DNA from: Romanomermis culicivorax
Lineage: Eukaryota; Nematoda; Enoplea; Mermithida; Mermithidae
Assembly (NCBI GenBank): GCA_963922205.1
Contig: CAWUHX010000260.1
Span: 310,001-374,000, forward strand
Length of the DNA stretch: 64,000 bases
Direction: 5' to 3'
Shown: in pieces, positions 12,105 to 21,021 of the stretch
Layout: each line of letters begins with the position of its first letter
Position numbering within the stretch: position 1 is the first letter of the stretch
The notes under the pieces: model-generated
Seen by the model: the letters and a program-made list of their open reading frames with translations, nothing else
Databases searched by the model: none
Told to the model about the DNA's origin: nothing
Position numbers and translations under genes: made by a program

Positions 12105-12894
12105 ACTTTTCGGCAGAAAATATTGATTTTTAAACAAAAAAACGGTCAAAAATCTGAATTTTTTCGGTAGAATATGCTGGTTTCTGAACGAAAAGCAGTT
12201 AAATGTCATCTTTTACTAGGAAATTGTGACTTTAGAACAGAAAATAAAGATAGATGTCAACCTTTGTTAGGAAATGTTCAGATTTCGTCAAAAGTGTTAA
12301 CTTTCTGTTGAAGAGAGAAATTTTCAACAAGAAAAAAGCGGTTAGCTATTTTTTGGACGATATGGTTGTTATTGGAGAAACGTCAAGAAATTCGGCATAA
12401 AATAATTTTTTGGTTACAAAAAAACGGTCGAAAACTTTAATTTAGAATAGAAAATAATATTTTTAAAAAAAAAACGCTGGTAACCGTTAATTTTTTAATA
12501 AAAGATTGCAATTTTTGAATAAAAAAGCAATCAATAATGTCGCCTCTTAGTAGAAAGTGGACATTTTTGAAAACAAAAACGGTCAAAAATGTCATTTTCC
12601 GGGAAAAAATTTTCATTCCTCGGCAAAAAACGTAAAAATTTAAATTTTTTTGTCGAAAATGGTGTCTATGAACAAAAAGATCAGAAAAATAAGTTTTCAG
12701 CATTCAGTAGTAATTTTTCAACAAAAATGGTAAAAATGTCATTTTTGGAAGTCAGTTTTGATCTTTCAGCGAAAAACAATCAAGCACACCTGAAGTAGAT
12801 GGAGGGGAAGGGTCCCCCCAAAATTTACAGTCGTCTAGGCAGTTGTCGATGACTCCTTCCTCCAACTTCCAGTTGTCGACAGCTACCCCTTTCA
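12105..12894. repeat. Degenerate short-period repeat family, copy 2
   Basis: Phrases of the form AAAACGGTCAAAAATGTCATTTT with intervening AAAATGGACATTTTTGAA recur about every 60 bases. The array ends in a G/C-run block near 12801-12823 (GAGGGGAAGGGTCCCCCC) and the paired words AGTTGTCGATGAC and AGTTGTCGACAGC. The truncated LINE begins exactly where this repeat stops. Confidence 0.5.
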
Positions 12895-12906
12895 GTTGGC
12901 CGGAAT

Positions 12907-14238
12907 GTGACTCATGTGACTCCAGTTTTGAAGAAAGGGATCACGAGTGAAAGTTCCAACTATCGGCCTGTATCTTCAACTTGCGTTTGTTGTAGTATTC
13001 TTGAAAAAATCATAAAAGCTCAAGTGACCAACTTTCTTACTGTAAATAATTGTATTTCTGATCGTCAGTTTGGTTTTGTGAAGAAAAGATCCTGCGAAAC
13101 CCAGCTCTTACTGTTCTCTAAATACTTAATTGATAACATTGACAAAAAAAGGGCAGTTGATGTAATATATTTGGATTTTTCTAAAGCCTTTGACACAGTA
13201 CCACATTCAAAGCTCATTGCAAAAGTGGAAAAATATGGTCTCAAGGGAAATTTATTGTCATGGATTACCGATTTTCTTCATAATAGACAACAAAGAGTTA
13301 AGTTAAAAAACACCTTATCTACTTCTCAAAATGTAACAAGTGGTGTCCCGCAGGGCAGTGTTTCGGGTCCTTTACTATTCCTTTTATATGTCAATGATAT
13401 AGATAACCTACCACGATCACCTGAAGTAAGCCTGTTTTTGTTCGCTGATGATATAAAAATCTTTAGCTGTACTGAAAACAGTGGGGACCTTCAAAAATTT
13501 CTAGAATCCATTGTCAGATGGTCTGAAATTTCTCAACTAACACTCTCTACTTCCAAAAGTAAGGTAATGCATTTTGGATTTGATAACAAAATGAAGAAAT
13601 ACAAAATTGACGATAGAATAATTGAGGATACTGACAATTATGTTAAAGATCTTGGTATTTTTTTAACCAAAAATTTTAAATTTGATGAACATATAGGCCA
13701 TATTATAAAGAATGCTTACTACAGATTATATCTTATATTTCGTCGATTTGTAAGCAAAGATAAATTTTTACTGACTAATGCATACAAAACATACGTCAGA
13801 CCTATTCTAGAATATGCAACTACCATCTGGTCACCCCACTCAATTAAGAACATCAGAGCCATTGAAAAAGTACAGAAATACTTCACAAAAAGGGTTCTCA
13901 ACTATCCTGAGGTTTCTTATAATGATCGTTTAACTGTATTAAAGTTAGAGAAACTTGAAAGTAGAAGGCGTTTGAATGACTTGGTTATGTTATATAAGAT
14001 AATAAACCATGAAGTAGACGTAAAATTGAGTGATTTCTGCACCATTACACATTCTCAGACCCGATCCAACCACAATTAGGAGTTAAAAACAGATATTCCA
14101 AGGACTGATATTAAGAAATACTTCTTTACTAATAGAGTTATTCCTATTTGGAATAAACTTCCTGAATCGATAATAACATCTAGAAATAGTAAAATTTTTC
14201 GCTCTAAACTGGATAAGTTCAATTTTGGTGAACTGTAA
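12907..14238 (+). pseudogene. LINE reverse transcriptase, N-terminally truncated, one internal stop
   Basis: The protein frame shows the RT core in order: TPVLKKG, NYRPVS, RQFGFVKKRSCETQ, VIYLDFSKAFDTV, SGVPQGSVSGPLLFLLYVND and the catalytic box FLFADD (13435-13452). The thumb and the C-terminal block follow (TYVRPILEYATTIWSP). A TAG at 14077 interrupts the frame, which then stays open in register (KKYFFTNRVIPIWNKLP) to the natural TAA at 14236-14238. There is no ATG at the left end; the first listed codon is GTG. It is a broken copy that would synthesise cDNA only if intact. The tail FF-NRV-P-WN-LP is typical of CR1/jockey-type LINEs. Confidence 0.9.
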
Positions 14239-14364
14239 GAGTTATATGCCTTTTTGACCAAGCACAGCATATTCGTAAATGTACTGCATATTTATTCTGT
14301 ATTTAATTAACTTATTCGTTTATTTTATTATATTCTCCTAATATTGCTTAGTGCCGTTGCAAAT

Positions 14365-14367
<3 letters not shown>

Positions 14368-14398
<31 letters not shown>
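14368..14398 (+). repeat. (ATC)n tail of the LINE
   Basis: About ten perfect ATC units directly follow the 3' end of the LINE. They are interpreted as its terminal microsatellite rather than an independent locus. Confidence 0.9.
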
Positions 14399-16584
14399 AC
14401 TCCATCCATAAGGAAGTCATTTCACTCTATTCTTGTCGTATCTGGGGCTTCTCTTGCTCTGTGATTCGCCCAAAAGCTCTCAACTGCGCAATGTGAGTGG
14501 CTTTCTGAAAACGGTCCTCTTTTGAAGAAAAATTATGCCTCAGATTGAATATGTATGTGGATCTATCCGTGATTGGGCAAGGTAGGAGTCAATATCAACA
14601 AGATCTATCCGCCGGCCGACAGTGAACAGAGATGTTTTCACTCTGTTGTTCGTTTACTCTTTCAGGAAAAAAACAAAACCATGATGCAGAAGCAATAATC
14701 TCCCCCCAATCGTTGCATATTAAGACACGATTTGTGAGTAGTCCTATCTCATATCTCAAAATGAGATATATTGGGTAGTTTAGAGCTTTAAGTTTCATGG
14801 TATCGTTGGTTTTTGCTCAAAAACAAAAATTCACACCACTACAGTATGCCAAAGTTTGAAAATTGATATATTTTCGGCATTGTTCAGTGGTCTTGCTAGC
14901 CAAGGGATATTTCATCAAGATCGGATTGATCTCATTCGATAAATGACTATTCATTTGACACAAGAGAGAATAAGTTATTTTTTCATGTATTATTTACGGT
15001 GATTAATTGCGTACTACACTTCTTCGGACAGTTTAAAGTATCAAAAATGAGCCGTTCAAATTGGAAAGATTTTGTTTATGTGCACTACTGTGCACCTTCC
15101 CATCGGATGCCACAGAATTTTATTTTCTTATTTTACAGCTGATGGATTTTTATTGTATTTGGTTAAAGTTTCATCAAAATTTTTGTCCCATTTTTGGAGA
15201 CGCACAGCTGGCAAGAAGGCATACTTATGGATCTTGTACAGAAGTCAATGCATTTTCCAGGTGGCTCTTGTGTACGCCTAGTGATAAATTTATTATCTGT
15301 GCCATAAAATTATCAAATGAGTAACGGACTATAGTTAGATATACTAATTGTTCCACAAATGAACATTTTACACTCTGACAGAAAAATTTAAACTGTTGAA
15401 AATAAAAAGAAAAAAAATCATGTTTAAGGGCACTACCGAGCATCATTAGCTATGATGCCGGGGAATTTTTTATTTTTATTCCTTAGTTCATACATTTCTA
15501 CAATAGCTGTGAAAGTGACATCATCATCAGTGCGCCCGGTTTTCGGAGCAGTAGAGATTCGCATACACTGCACTGCCTTTCAAATATGTTTTTGGATCTA
15601 GCTAAATGCCCACCCAATTAAATTCTGGAAGTGCAGAATGCATCTTTACTCAATGCGCTAGAAAACAAATGTGGCTCGAAGTCCTGAATTTTCATTGATC
15701 TAGGTTTGATGGTTGCTGAACGAAGTGCGTCAAATGAAAAATCTAAAATTTGAATTTTCAATAAACTTCAGAAATCGAGTAGTTTTTAAAATTCATCAAC
15801 AGGAAAATGACAAGAGTTATTCAGATGCCCTTTGCTGCATTGGAAATACACTGCAATCTCACTGGGTCTATTTTTGTGTGGCCGTGGTCTGAAACAGACT
15901 GCCTTCAACTATAGGGCACTTTCTCACAGCTTGTATGATAGACTGGAGTCTGACAGCCGACATTTATTTTGTAACATTAAACGCGCCGCTTCGATTTTTT
16001 CAACTTTCTATTTTCCTAGAGTGAGAATTTTTGTTGCGTCTCTTCTGAAGCATCCTGTTGCCCAATCATGGCAAATATATCGATGAAATTTTACCAGTGG
16101 TTCGACCCACTCTTTTCTTTCCATTTGTCTAATCTGAACGTTCTCAATTTTTCCTGCATCCCGTTAATCGATGGCAGTAAACATCATTTTTGTATCAACT
16201 TTCGGAATGTGCAGACACCTATAATCTGTTTTTTATAAAATGTTTCCAAATAGAAAACTGACACAAATCAGTACTGTCGTCAAAATCGTTTACATTACAG
16301 CTTTAACTGCAAAATTTTTCACTCGAAAAATTTTTAAAGGTTAGGTCAGTATGCTCACAAATTTTCAGTCCTATAATGATATACCGTTTATCAAAAAATC
16401 GTGAAAATCCGAAATACAACTTGCTTTCAATTTTCATTATTTAGAAGCATTTCAAAAAAAATAGACTATACGGCTCCCAAAACGGTACATTTGAAATTCT
16501 ATGAAAATGTGTTGAACATTGGTAGCTATATAAATGAAGAAAAACACTCTATGGCATCCTATGGGAATGCCCAAGTAAGGGGCC
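14399..16584. other. AT-rich intergenic stretch, nothing recognised
   Basis: Frames of up to 90 codons occur on both strands (for example 15061-15324 and 16401-16673) but none shows a domain, a signal peptide or splice partners. No tRNA-like fold was noticed. Confidence 0.35.
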
Positions 16585-16655
16585 TACGGCACGTAAGTAT
16601 AGCAGCTACTTATCACGTGCCGTGCGGCGCTGCACGGCACCGTACGGCACGACAA
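16585..16655. repeat. Palindromic CGGCACG cluster, left flank of the piggyBac-like gene
   Basis: TACGGCACG is repeated in both orientations (ACGGCACG at 16586 pairs with CGTGCCGT at 16616; further copies follow to 16650). A stretch of about 36 bp here (TACGGCACGTAAGTATAGCA, then GCTACTTATCACG) recurs in direct orientation at 17823-17858, on the other side of the piggyBac-like gene. Confidence 0.6.
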
Positions 16656-17041
16656 CATAGTAAAAATATATAGCCTCAATAAATGCGGCGTATCTCATTC
16701 AATTCGCGATAAAAAATAGTGTCGTTTTTTTTATTCGATTCGCAAGGTTTTGCGCTTCAAGCGAAGCTACAGATTGTGTTTGGTATACTGTAGTCAGTGC
16801 CGAAAATTTGAAATTTTCGCTCGGCGCAAAATTTTTTTCTGGTTTTTTTTCGTTTTTTTTTTTATTTTTCGCGCCCAAGGTAGATTTTAACAAGGAATTC
16901 GGCTAATGCAGTCAAAAAGCGCATCCATTTTTCATTAGAATGCTTTTTATCGCATTGAATTACCTAGCATGGTGTATTTTTGAAAATTTTTTTTGAAAAA
17001 TCATTTTTTTTTGCTTTTCAGGTTGATTTATTTTTTACACA

Positions 17042-17665
17042 ATGTCCAGACGAAAAGCATCGGAAATTATTGATAATTTATCAATTTCGGATGATTCGGA
17101 GGTAGATGCACCGGCAGAACCTGTTTCATCGGACGACGATGAAGAATTTATTTTACCTCCATTATTTGACGAAACGCCAGCAAAAATTTTACCAAAAATT
17201 CGGCCAAATCAAGGAATAGAATCCGAAGCATTGGCGAAAATATTCAAGGAACGAGTCGACAAGTGAAAAATGTCCAAGACACACGGTAAAATTCTTTTTT
17301 ATTTATTTTTTTATTATTTTTATTTTTATTTTTTCTTTTTTAGGCTCAAATTTTTATGTGTGCTATCCAATTTGTTGATGCGCCCGCAACAAACTGTCCG
17401 AAGCCAGTCCAATCACTGGTATGCCAAAAATATCCAAAAAATCAACGAATTGCGCGACGAAATTGCCGAAAAATTCAAAAAAGGACCGAAAGCACCGAAA
17501 GAGGCACCCAAATTCAATGATTTTGAAGATAATTCGATCACAAGAACAAGGTGTGTGCCTTGCGGCAAAAAAGGCGACCGAAAAACGAGAATATGCTGCC
17601 GAAAATGCCGTAAACCAGTTTGTGGTGATCATTCCGTCATTTATTGCCACGATTGTTGTGATTAG
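17042..17665 (+). CDS. piggyBac-derived gene: N-terminal tail plus C-terminal zinc ribbon, catalytic core missing
   Basis: Two exons fit one frame: 17042-17262 and 17344-17665, joined by an 81-nt GT-AG intron (acceptor TTTTTAG) that removes the TGA at 17264. The product is about 180 residues. Exon 1 gives an acidic piggyBac-like N-terminus (ASEIIDNLSISDDSE, SSDDDEEF). Exon 2 ends in a Cys/His cluster, CVPCGKKG, then CCRKC, CGDHS and CHDCC, like the C-terminal zinc ribbon that helps piggyBac transposases bind their ends. The roughly 350-residue DDD domain between these parts is absent, so it cannot transpose. A TTTTCAG acceptor-like site sits 20 nt before the ATG (possible leader trans-splice or 5' UTR intron), and AATAAA lies at 17704. 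It may be an internally deleted copy or a domesticated binding protein. The family call is fairly sure; the splice model is inferred. Confidence 0.65.
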
Positions 17666-17703
17666 TGAATGTTTTGTATGTACTTTTACATTTTTATTGT
17701 TAA

Positions 17704-17709
17704 AATAAA
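17704..17709 (+). promoter_or_regulatory. Polyadenylation signal of the piggyBac-like gene
   Basis: AATAAA lies 39 nt after the stop codon, in an AT-rich context. Confidence 0.5.
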
Positions 17710-17760
17710 TGATACCACAATTTTCATGCAGCTTTTATAACGAAAATACAAAAAAAGGTA

Positions 17761-17802
17761 GGGTGGGTCCAGTGGACCCACCCTTAGTAGGTTAAGGGTT
17801 AA
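17761..17802. repeat. Perfect hairpin followed by GGG-TTAA, possible piggyBac right end
   Basis: GGGTGGGTCC and GGACCCACCC form a perfect 10-bp stem with a 3-base loop (17761-17783). Fifteen bases on, the sequence is GGG followed by TTAA (17796-17802). piggyBac elements end in CCC/GGG and duplicate TTAA. A matching TTAA-CCC left end was searched for from 16300 to 17040 and not found. Confidence 0.4.
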
Positions 17803-17822
17803 CTTATTATCATTCACCACCA

Positions 17823-17858
17823 TACGGCGTGAAGTATAGCAGCCACTCATCAGGCGCG
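17823..17858. repeat. Direct copy of the 16585 flank repeat
   Basis: TACGGCGTGAAGTATAGCAG and the following CACTCATCA match 16585-16620 at about four of every five positions. The two copies bracket the piggyBac-like gene. Confidence 0.55.
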
Positions 17859-18833
17859 AGCGGCGAAGTATAGTTACAAATGACTTTTTCGTTTTATTTT
17901 GATTTACCTTTGGACACTTAAAACGTCAAATTAAGGGATTGAAAATTCTTTTTCATATCTGGATATAGACCATTGTCTTCTGCATGTAATGAATATTTGC
18001 TTACAGTTCACGCCTTTTCTGAGCTGTGATATTTCGAAACACGTATAACAAGTGAAGAGTGTTAAAAACTGTAAAAATTCTAAACTTTAGCTATGCGAAT
18101 TTTGACTTTTATGCGAAATGAATGTTGCCACAATGCTTAGTGTGTAAAACTAATCAAAATATCTCATTTTCAGATCTTATTAAGTTTCAACTCATCATGG
18201 GTCAGTGAAGCAGAAGGTAGAGTCTCTCAGAAATTGTGTCTTAAAGCTTGAGTCTGAAAGGGCGTTGCATGAAACCGACACTTTGGATCCATGAAAGTCT
18301 CCCTTTCGGACCCCCGAAAGTGTCACTTTGAGCTTAGAGTAAGCGCGCGTTGTATAAAGCTTGCTTTTCTCGAAAGGCTACCTTTCAAATGCAGAAAAGT
18401 GCTCCTATCGCATGGCGACCTCCCGAGTCAAATTTATGCTCCGAAAATCGTTTTTCTCCCCAAATAGAATATTTTGAGGTGAAAATTTTGGAAAGGGAAA
18501 TATATCGATAAGGAATGAACCATTTTAGTGCGTTTTAGAAAAATTACTATTTCTAAATTTTCCGGCGCTCCTAAATTAATGTTTACCTCCTTTTGTCAGT
18601 TAACGGTTGATAGGTTTTATCATTCAAAACGTGTGCTGCAATTTTTCGCAGAGTAATCTTCGATTTTTTGGTCCGATATTTTCTGAACGCATTGTAGCTA
18701 CAGAAAATCAAAATCTCAAAATTTTCGGTGTCGTTCATTATCAGAAAAGTCATTATGGTCTATCAGAGATGCCTACTTTCACTTTCTCAATTAACCGTTC
18801 GTTGAGTTTTTGAATACTTCTTTTTAATTTCAA
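17859..18833. other. Intergenic stretch with a palindromic GAAAGTGTC cluster
   Basis: At 18250-18385 the words GAAAGGG, GACACTTT and CGAAAGTGTC alternate in both orientations. A similar cluster lies at 20225-20330. They look like remnants of one small palindromic repeat family. No gene is seen. Confidence 0.4.
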
Positions 18834-18839
18834 TTGCTA

Positions 18840-19110
18840 ATGATGGCAGAAGAAAACCCAAACCAAAGATACAATAAAATATTGCTAGAATACGTTACAA
18901 AAAGCATAAATAAAGCGTCTGTGGAGCAAGCACGAAAGTTAAGCATTTTCTCACCTTCTTTCCATTTGGGCATACCACTAATAGGTACGACCAGCTGGGT
19001 ATGTACGATGAAGGCCGCTTTTGAGGGAAAGAGTAGCCAACTTTCCAAAGTCTTGGGGAGGTGGTACAGTGCTCAAAAAATGTTTTTTCTGATAGAAAAT
19101 GGACAAAAGA
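18840..19110 (+). other. Open frame of about 90 codons cut by a repeat insertion
   Basis: An ATG-ATG frame opens at 18840 and is open through 19121, where the minisatellite element has inserted. It continues only into minisatellite sequence. The peptide (NQRYNKILLEYVTKSINKAS) has no recognised domain. It could be a truncated gene or chance. Confidence 0.2.
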
Positions 19111-19121
19111 CTCCTCTGGTC
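19111..19121. repeat. Left target-site duplication of the TTAGGC-core element
   Basis: CTCCTCTGGTC here is repeated exactly at 19880-19890. The two copies abut the outermost bases of the inverted arms. Confidence 0.75.
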
Positions 19122-19879
19122 GTGACCCGACAATTGAGCGCCGGACAATTGAGCGCCGACAACTGAGCGCCGACAACTGAGCGCCGACAACTGAGCGCCG
19201 AGACAACTGAGCGCCAGACAACTGAGGGCCAGATAACTGAGCGCTGACAACTGACTGCCGACTATTTAATGTCAGATAAATAGCCCAATCAGTTTGAAGT
19301 AACTATTTTGCATTTAGGCTTAGGCTTAGGCTTAGGCTTAGGCTTAGGCTTAGGCTTAGGCTTGGGCTTAGGCTTAGGGGCTTAGGCTTAGGGGCTTAAG
19401 CTTAGGGGCATAGGCTTAGGGGCTTAGGCTTAGGCTTAGGCTTAGGCTTAGGGGCTTAGGCTTAGGCTTAGGCTTAGGCTTAGGCTTTGTCATATGAATC
19501 AAAAATGACCATATTTGTTTGATTCATAGTATTAGACGTATGGACAGATATACATTACGGTAGATAATCACTGAAATGCTAGTATTCGGTAGCACTCAGT
19601 AAATGAAAAAAACGCTCAATTATAATGCATTAAATAGTCGGCGCTCAGTTGTCGGCACTCAAATGTCTGGCGCTCAGTTGTCGGGGCTCAAATGTCTGAC
19701 GCTCAGTTGTCACGGCGCTCAATTGTCACGGCGCTCAGTTGTCTGGCACTCAGTTGTCGGCGCTCAATTGTCGGCGCTCAATTGTCCGGTGCTCAGTTGT
19801 CGGCACTCAGTTGTCGGCGCTCAGTTTTCGGCGCTCAATTGTCGGCGCTCAATTGTCCGTCGCTCAATTGTCAGTGCAC
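19122..19879. mobile_element. Palindromic minisatellite element with a nematode-telomere core
   Basis: The left arm (19122-19271) is a head-to-tail array of a 14-bp unit, CCGACAACTGAGCG. The right arm (19628-19879) is the same unit reverse complemented, CGCTCAGTTGTCGG. Both arms start with GTG at the outside and end with GACTATTTAATG or its complement at the inside. The element is flanked by a perfect 11-bp direct repeat. The centre holds about 28 TTAGGC-type units and a short unique stretch. The open frames that run through the arms on both strands only reflect the 14-bp unit. This is a discrete insertion of a fold-back type. No transposase is encoded, so it would be non-autonomous. Confidence 0.85.
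19314..19487. repeat. Interstitial TTAGGC telomere-type array
   Basis: About 28 tandem TTAGGC units, some with extra G bases (TTAGGGGC). TTAGGC is the telomere unit of nematodes. It is not at a chromosome end, because both flanks continue into the arms of the inverted-repeat element. Confidence 0.95.
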
Positions 19880-19890
19880 CTCCTCTGGTC
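19880..19890. repeat. Right target-site duplication of the TTAGGC-core element
   Basis: Exact copy of 19111-19121. Confidence 0.75.
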
Positions 19891-20370
19891 AATCGATTTT
19901 CTACTTTTAAAGTAATACTGAGTATTATTTTGGCGCGAAACGCCGATAAATTTTTGCTTCTGACTGATTCCGCACAAAAAAACTTATTTTCAACCAAAAA
20001 CAGGTATTTTTCGTGAATTTCTCAGCTAGGGGGGGTAGTAGCTGTCGACATCTAAAGCGTAGGTAGGGGGAGTCGTCGGGAACTGTCTATACGATTGAAG
20101 AAAATTTTTTTGACCCTTTCCCCATGTGCAGGTATGAGCTCAACTGTAATGTTCCGAAGTGCGGAACTCGTTTGATTACACGAATTCGTTAGTTAACTAC
20201 AGTAATTAGCAAAATGGGCTTTAAGCAACGCTCTTTCAACGGATACTTTACAAATGGACACTTTCGTTTTGAAAGGGACCCTTTCCCCAAAGTGTCTCTC
20301 TCACGAAAGTGAGCTTAATGCAACCGGTAGCTGATATGCTTCCAGCATTTCACCAGAAATGCATCGCTAA
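19891..20370. other. Repeat-derived intergenic stretch
   Basis: 20010-20120 resembles the G-run end of the degenerate repeat family (GCTAGGGGGGGTAG, AGCTGTCGACA, GTAGGGGGAGTCGTCGG). 20225-20330 repeats the palindromic GAAAGTGTC cluster seen at 18250. No gene is seen. Confidence 0.4.
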
Positions 20371-20600
20371 TGCGATAAACCTACCATTGGTTTGGCGTTA
20401 ATATTATTTTTCATGTGTATTGATGCAGCTTTTTGCATATTTTTAATGTTCTGCTCATTTGGCGCCCGATATACTCCATTTTTTAAAAATAAGCCTTGCA
20501 AATATTTCAATCCAAATAATGATCCGCATTTGTTCTTTGAGAAAAGAGAATTCTGACTTGAGATGCGTGGTCATCACCTGGCTGTAGAGTTCTTTGGATA
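20371..20600 (+). pseudogene. Duplicated fragment encoding a small membrane-segment peptide, copy 2
   Basis: Partner of 11388-11640. The frame reads CDKPTIGLALILFFMCIDAA, then a further hydrophobic stretch, then GARYTPFFKNKPCKYFNPNN and DPHLFFEKREF before a TGA. This copy keeps the downstream segment in one frame where copy 1 has slipped. The shared flanking words end near 20600. The family is not recognised. Conservation of the peptide in two diverged copies hints that it once coded. Confidence 0.4.
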
Positions 20601-20693
20601 TTTTTGCATTGTTTGTGAGTGCTAGTGTGGAATATCCATTTGCGTTGTCTAAAAAAGAATGAAACTCATGGATCAGCTTTTACCGTCTTAATG

Positions 20694-20978
20694 CTCATTT
20701 GTACTTACCTTTTCCGACGGAACACGTCGTCAAGAGTTGGAAACATTCAACCTGAAAATCCACTTTCAGTGGGAAAGAATAACTGATATTTTAACGATAA
20801 CCTCCAACCAAACTGAACAGAATGAAACGAAAATTTCCTTTTCGTTCGGTTACATTCTGTCGATTGCATTCCGTTCCGTTCCGTCGGAGAAGGTGGCTAG
20901 GAATGAGCCTTTGAACTTGCTCATCGGTTGAAGGAACTGCTTCCGTTCCGTTCTGTCAGAAAGGCAAGTATAAACGAG
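20694..20978. mobile_element. MITE-like element, copy 1, abutting the large ORF
   Basis: Inverted ends CTCATTTGTACTTACC (left) and the complement of GGCAAGTATAAACGAG (right) enclose about 285 bp. The body matches 59234-59462 in the same orientation: CGACGGAAC, then AACATTCA/GTTCAGCCTGAAAAT, then GGAAAGAATAACTG, ACGATAACCTCCAA, GAAAATTTCC and ATTCCGTTCCGT. No coding capacity. The target duplication is unclear. The right end lies 43 bp before the ATG of the 1599-codon ORF and supplies a TATA-like box. Confidence 0.7.
20969..20974 (+). promoter_or_regulatory. TATA-like box upstream of the large ORF, inside the MITE end
   Basis: TATAAA lies 48 bp before the ATG at 21022. A start of transcription about 30 bp downstream would fall just before an acceptor-like TTTTAAG-G at 21003-21010, 12 nt before the ATG. 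That site could receive a trans-spliced leader. This is inference from spacing only. Confidence 0.3.
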
Positions 20979-21021
20979 TTGATTTGACTGCATAATTGGC
21001 TATTTTAAGGTTAGACAAAAT

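Larger units (their letters stand above)
12895..14398 (+). mobile_element. 5'-truncated non-LTR retrotransposon (LINE, CR1/jockey-like)
   Basis: The element begins part way into the reverse transcriptase domain and runs to an (ATC)n microsatellite at 14368-14398 that follows AAATAAA. A 5' truncation plus a simple-repeat 3' tail are what target-primed reverse transcription leaves. The endonuclease domain is absent. A target-site duplication was looked for by eye and not found. Confidence 0.85.

Noticed and set aside
19314-19487. True chromosome end
   Set aside because: TTAGGC array is short, interrupted, and flanked on both sides by the arms of an insertion with a target duplication.
18895-20016. 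Several 60-137 codon frames rich in LSALSCRRSIV on both strands
   Set aside because: They are the 14-bp minisatellite of the inverted arms read in all phases, not proteins.
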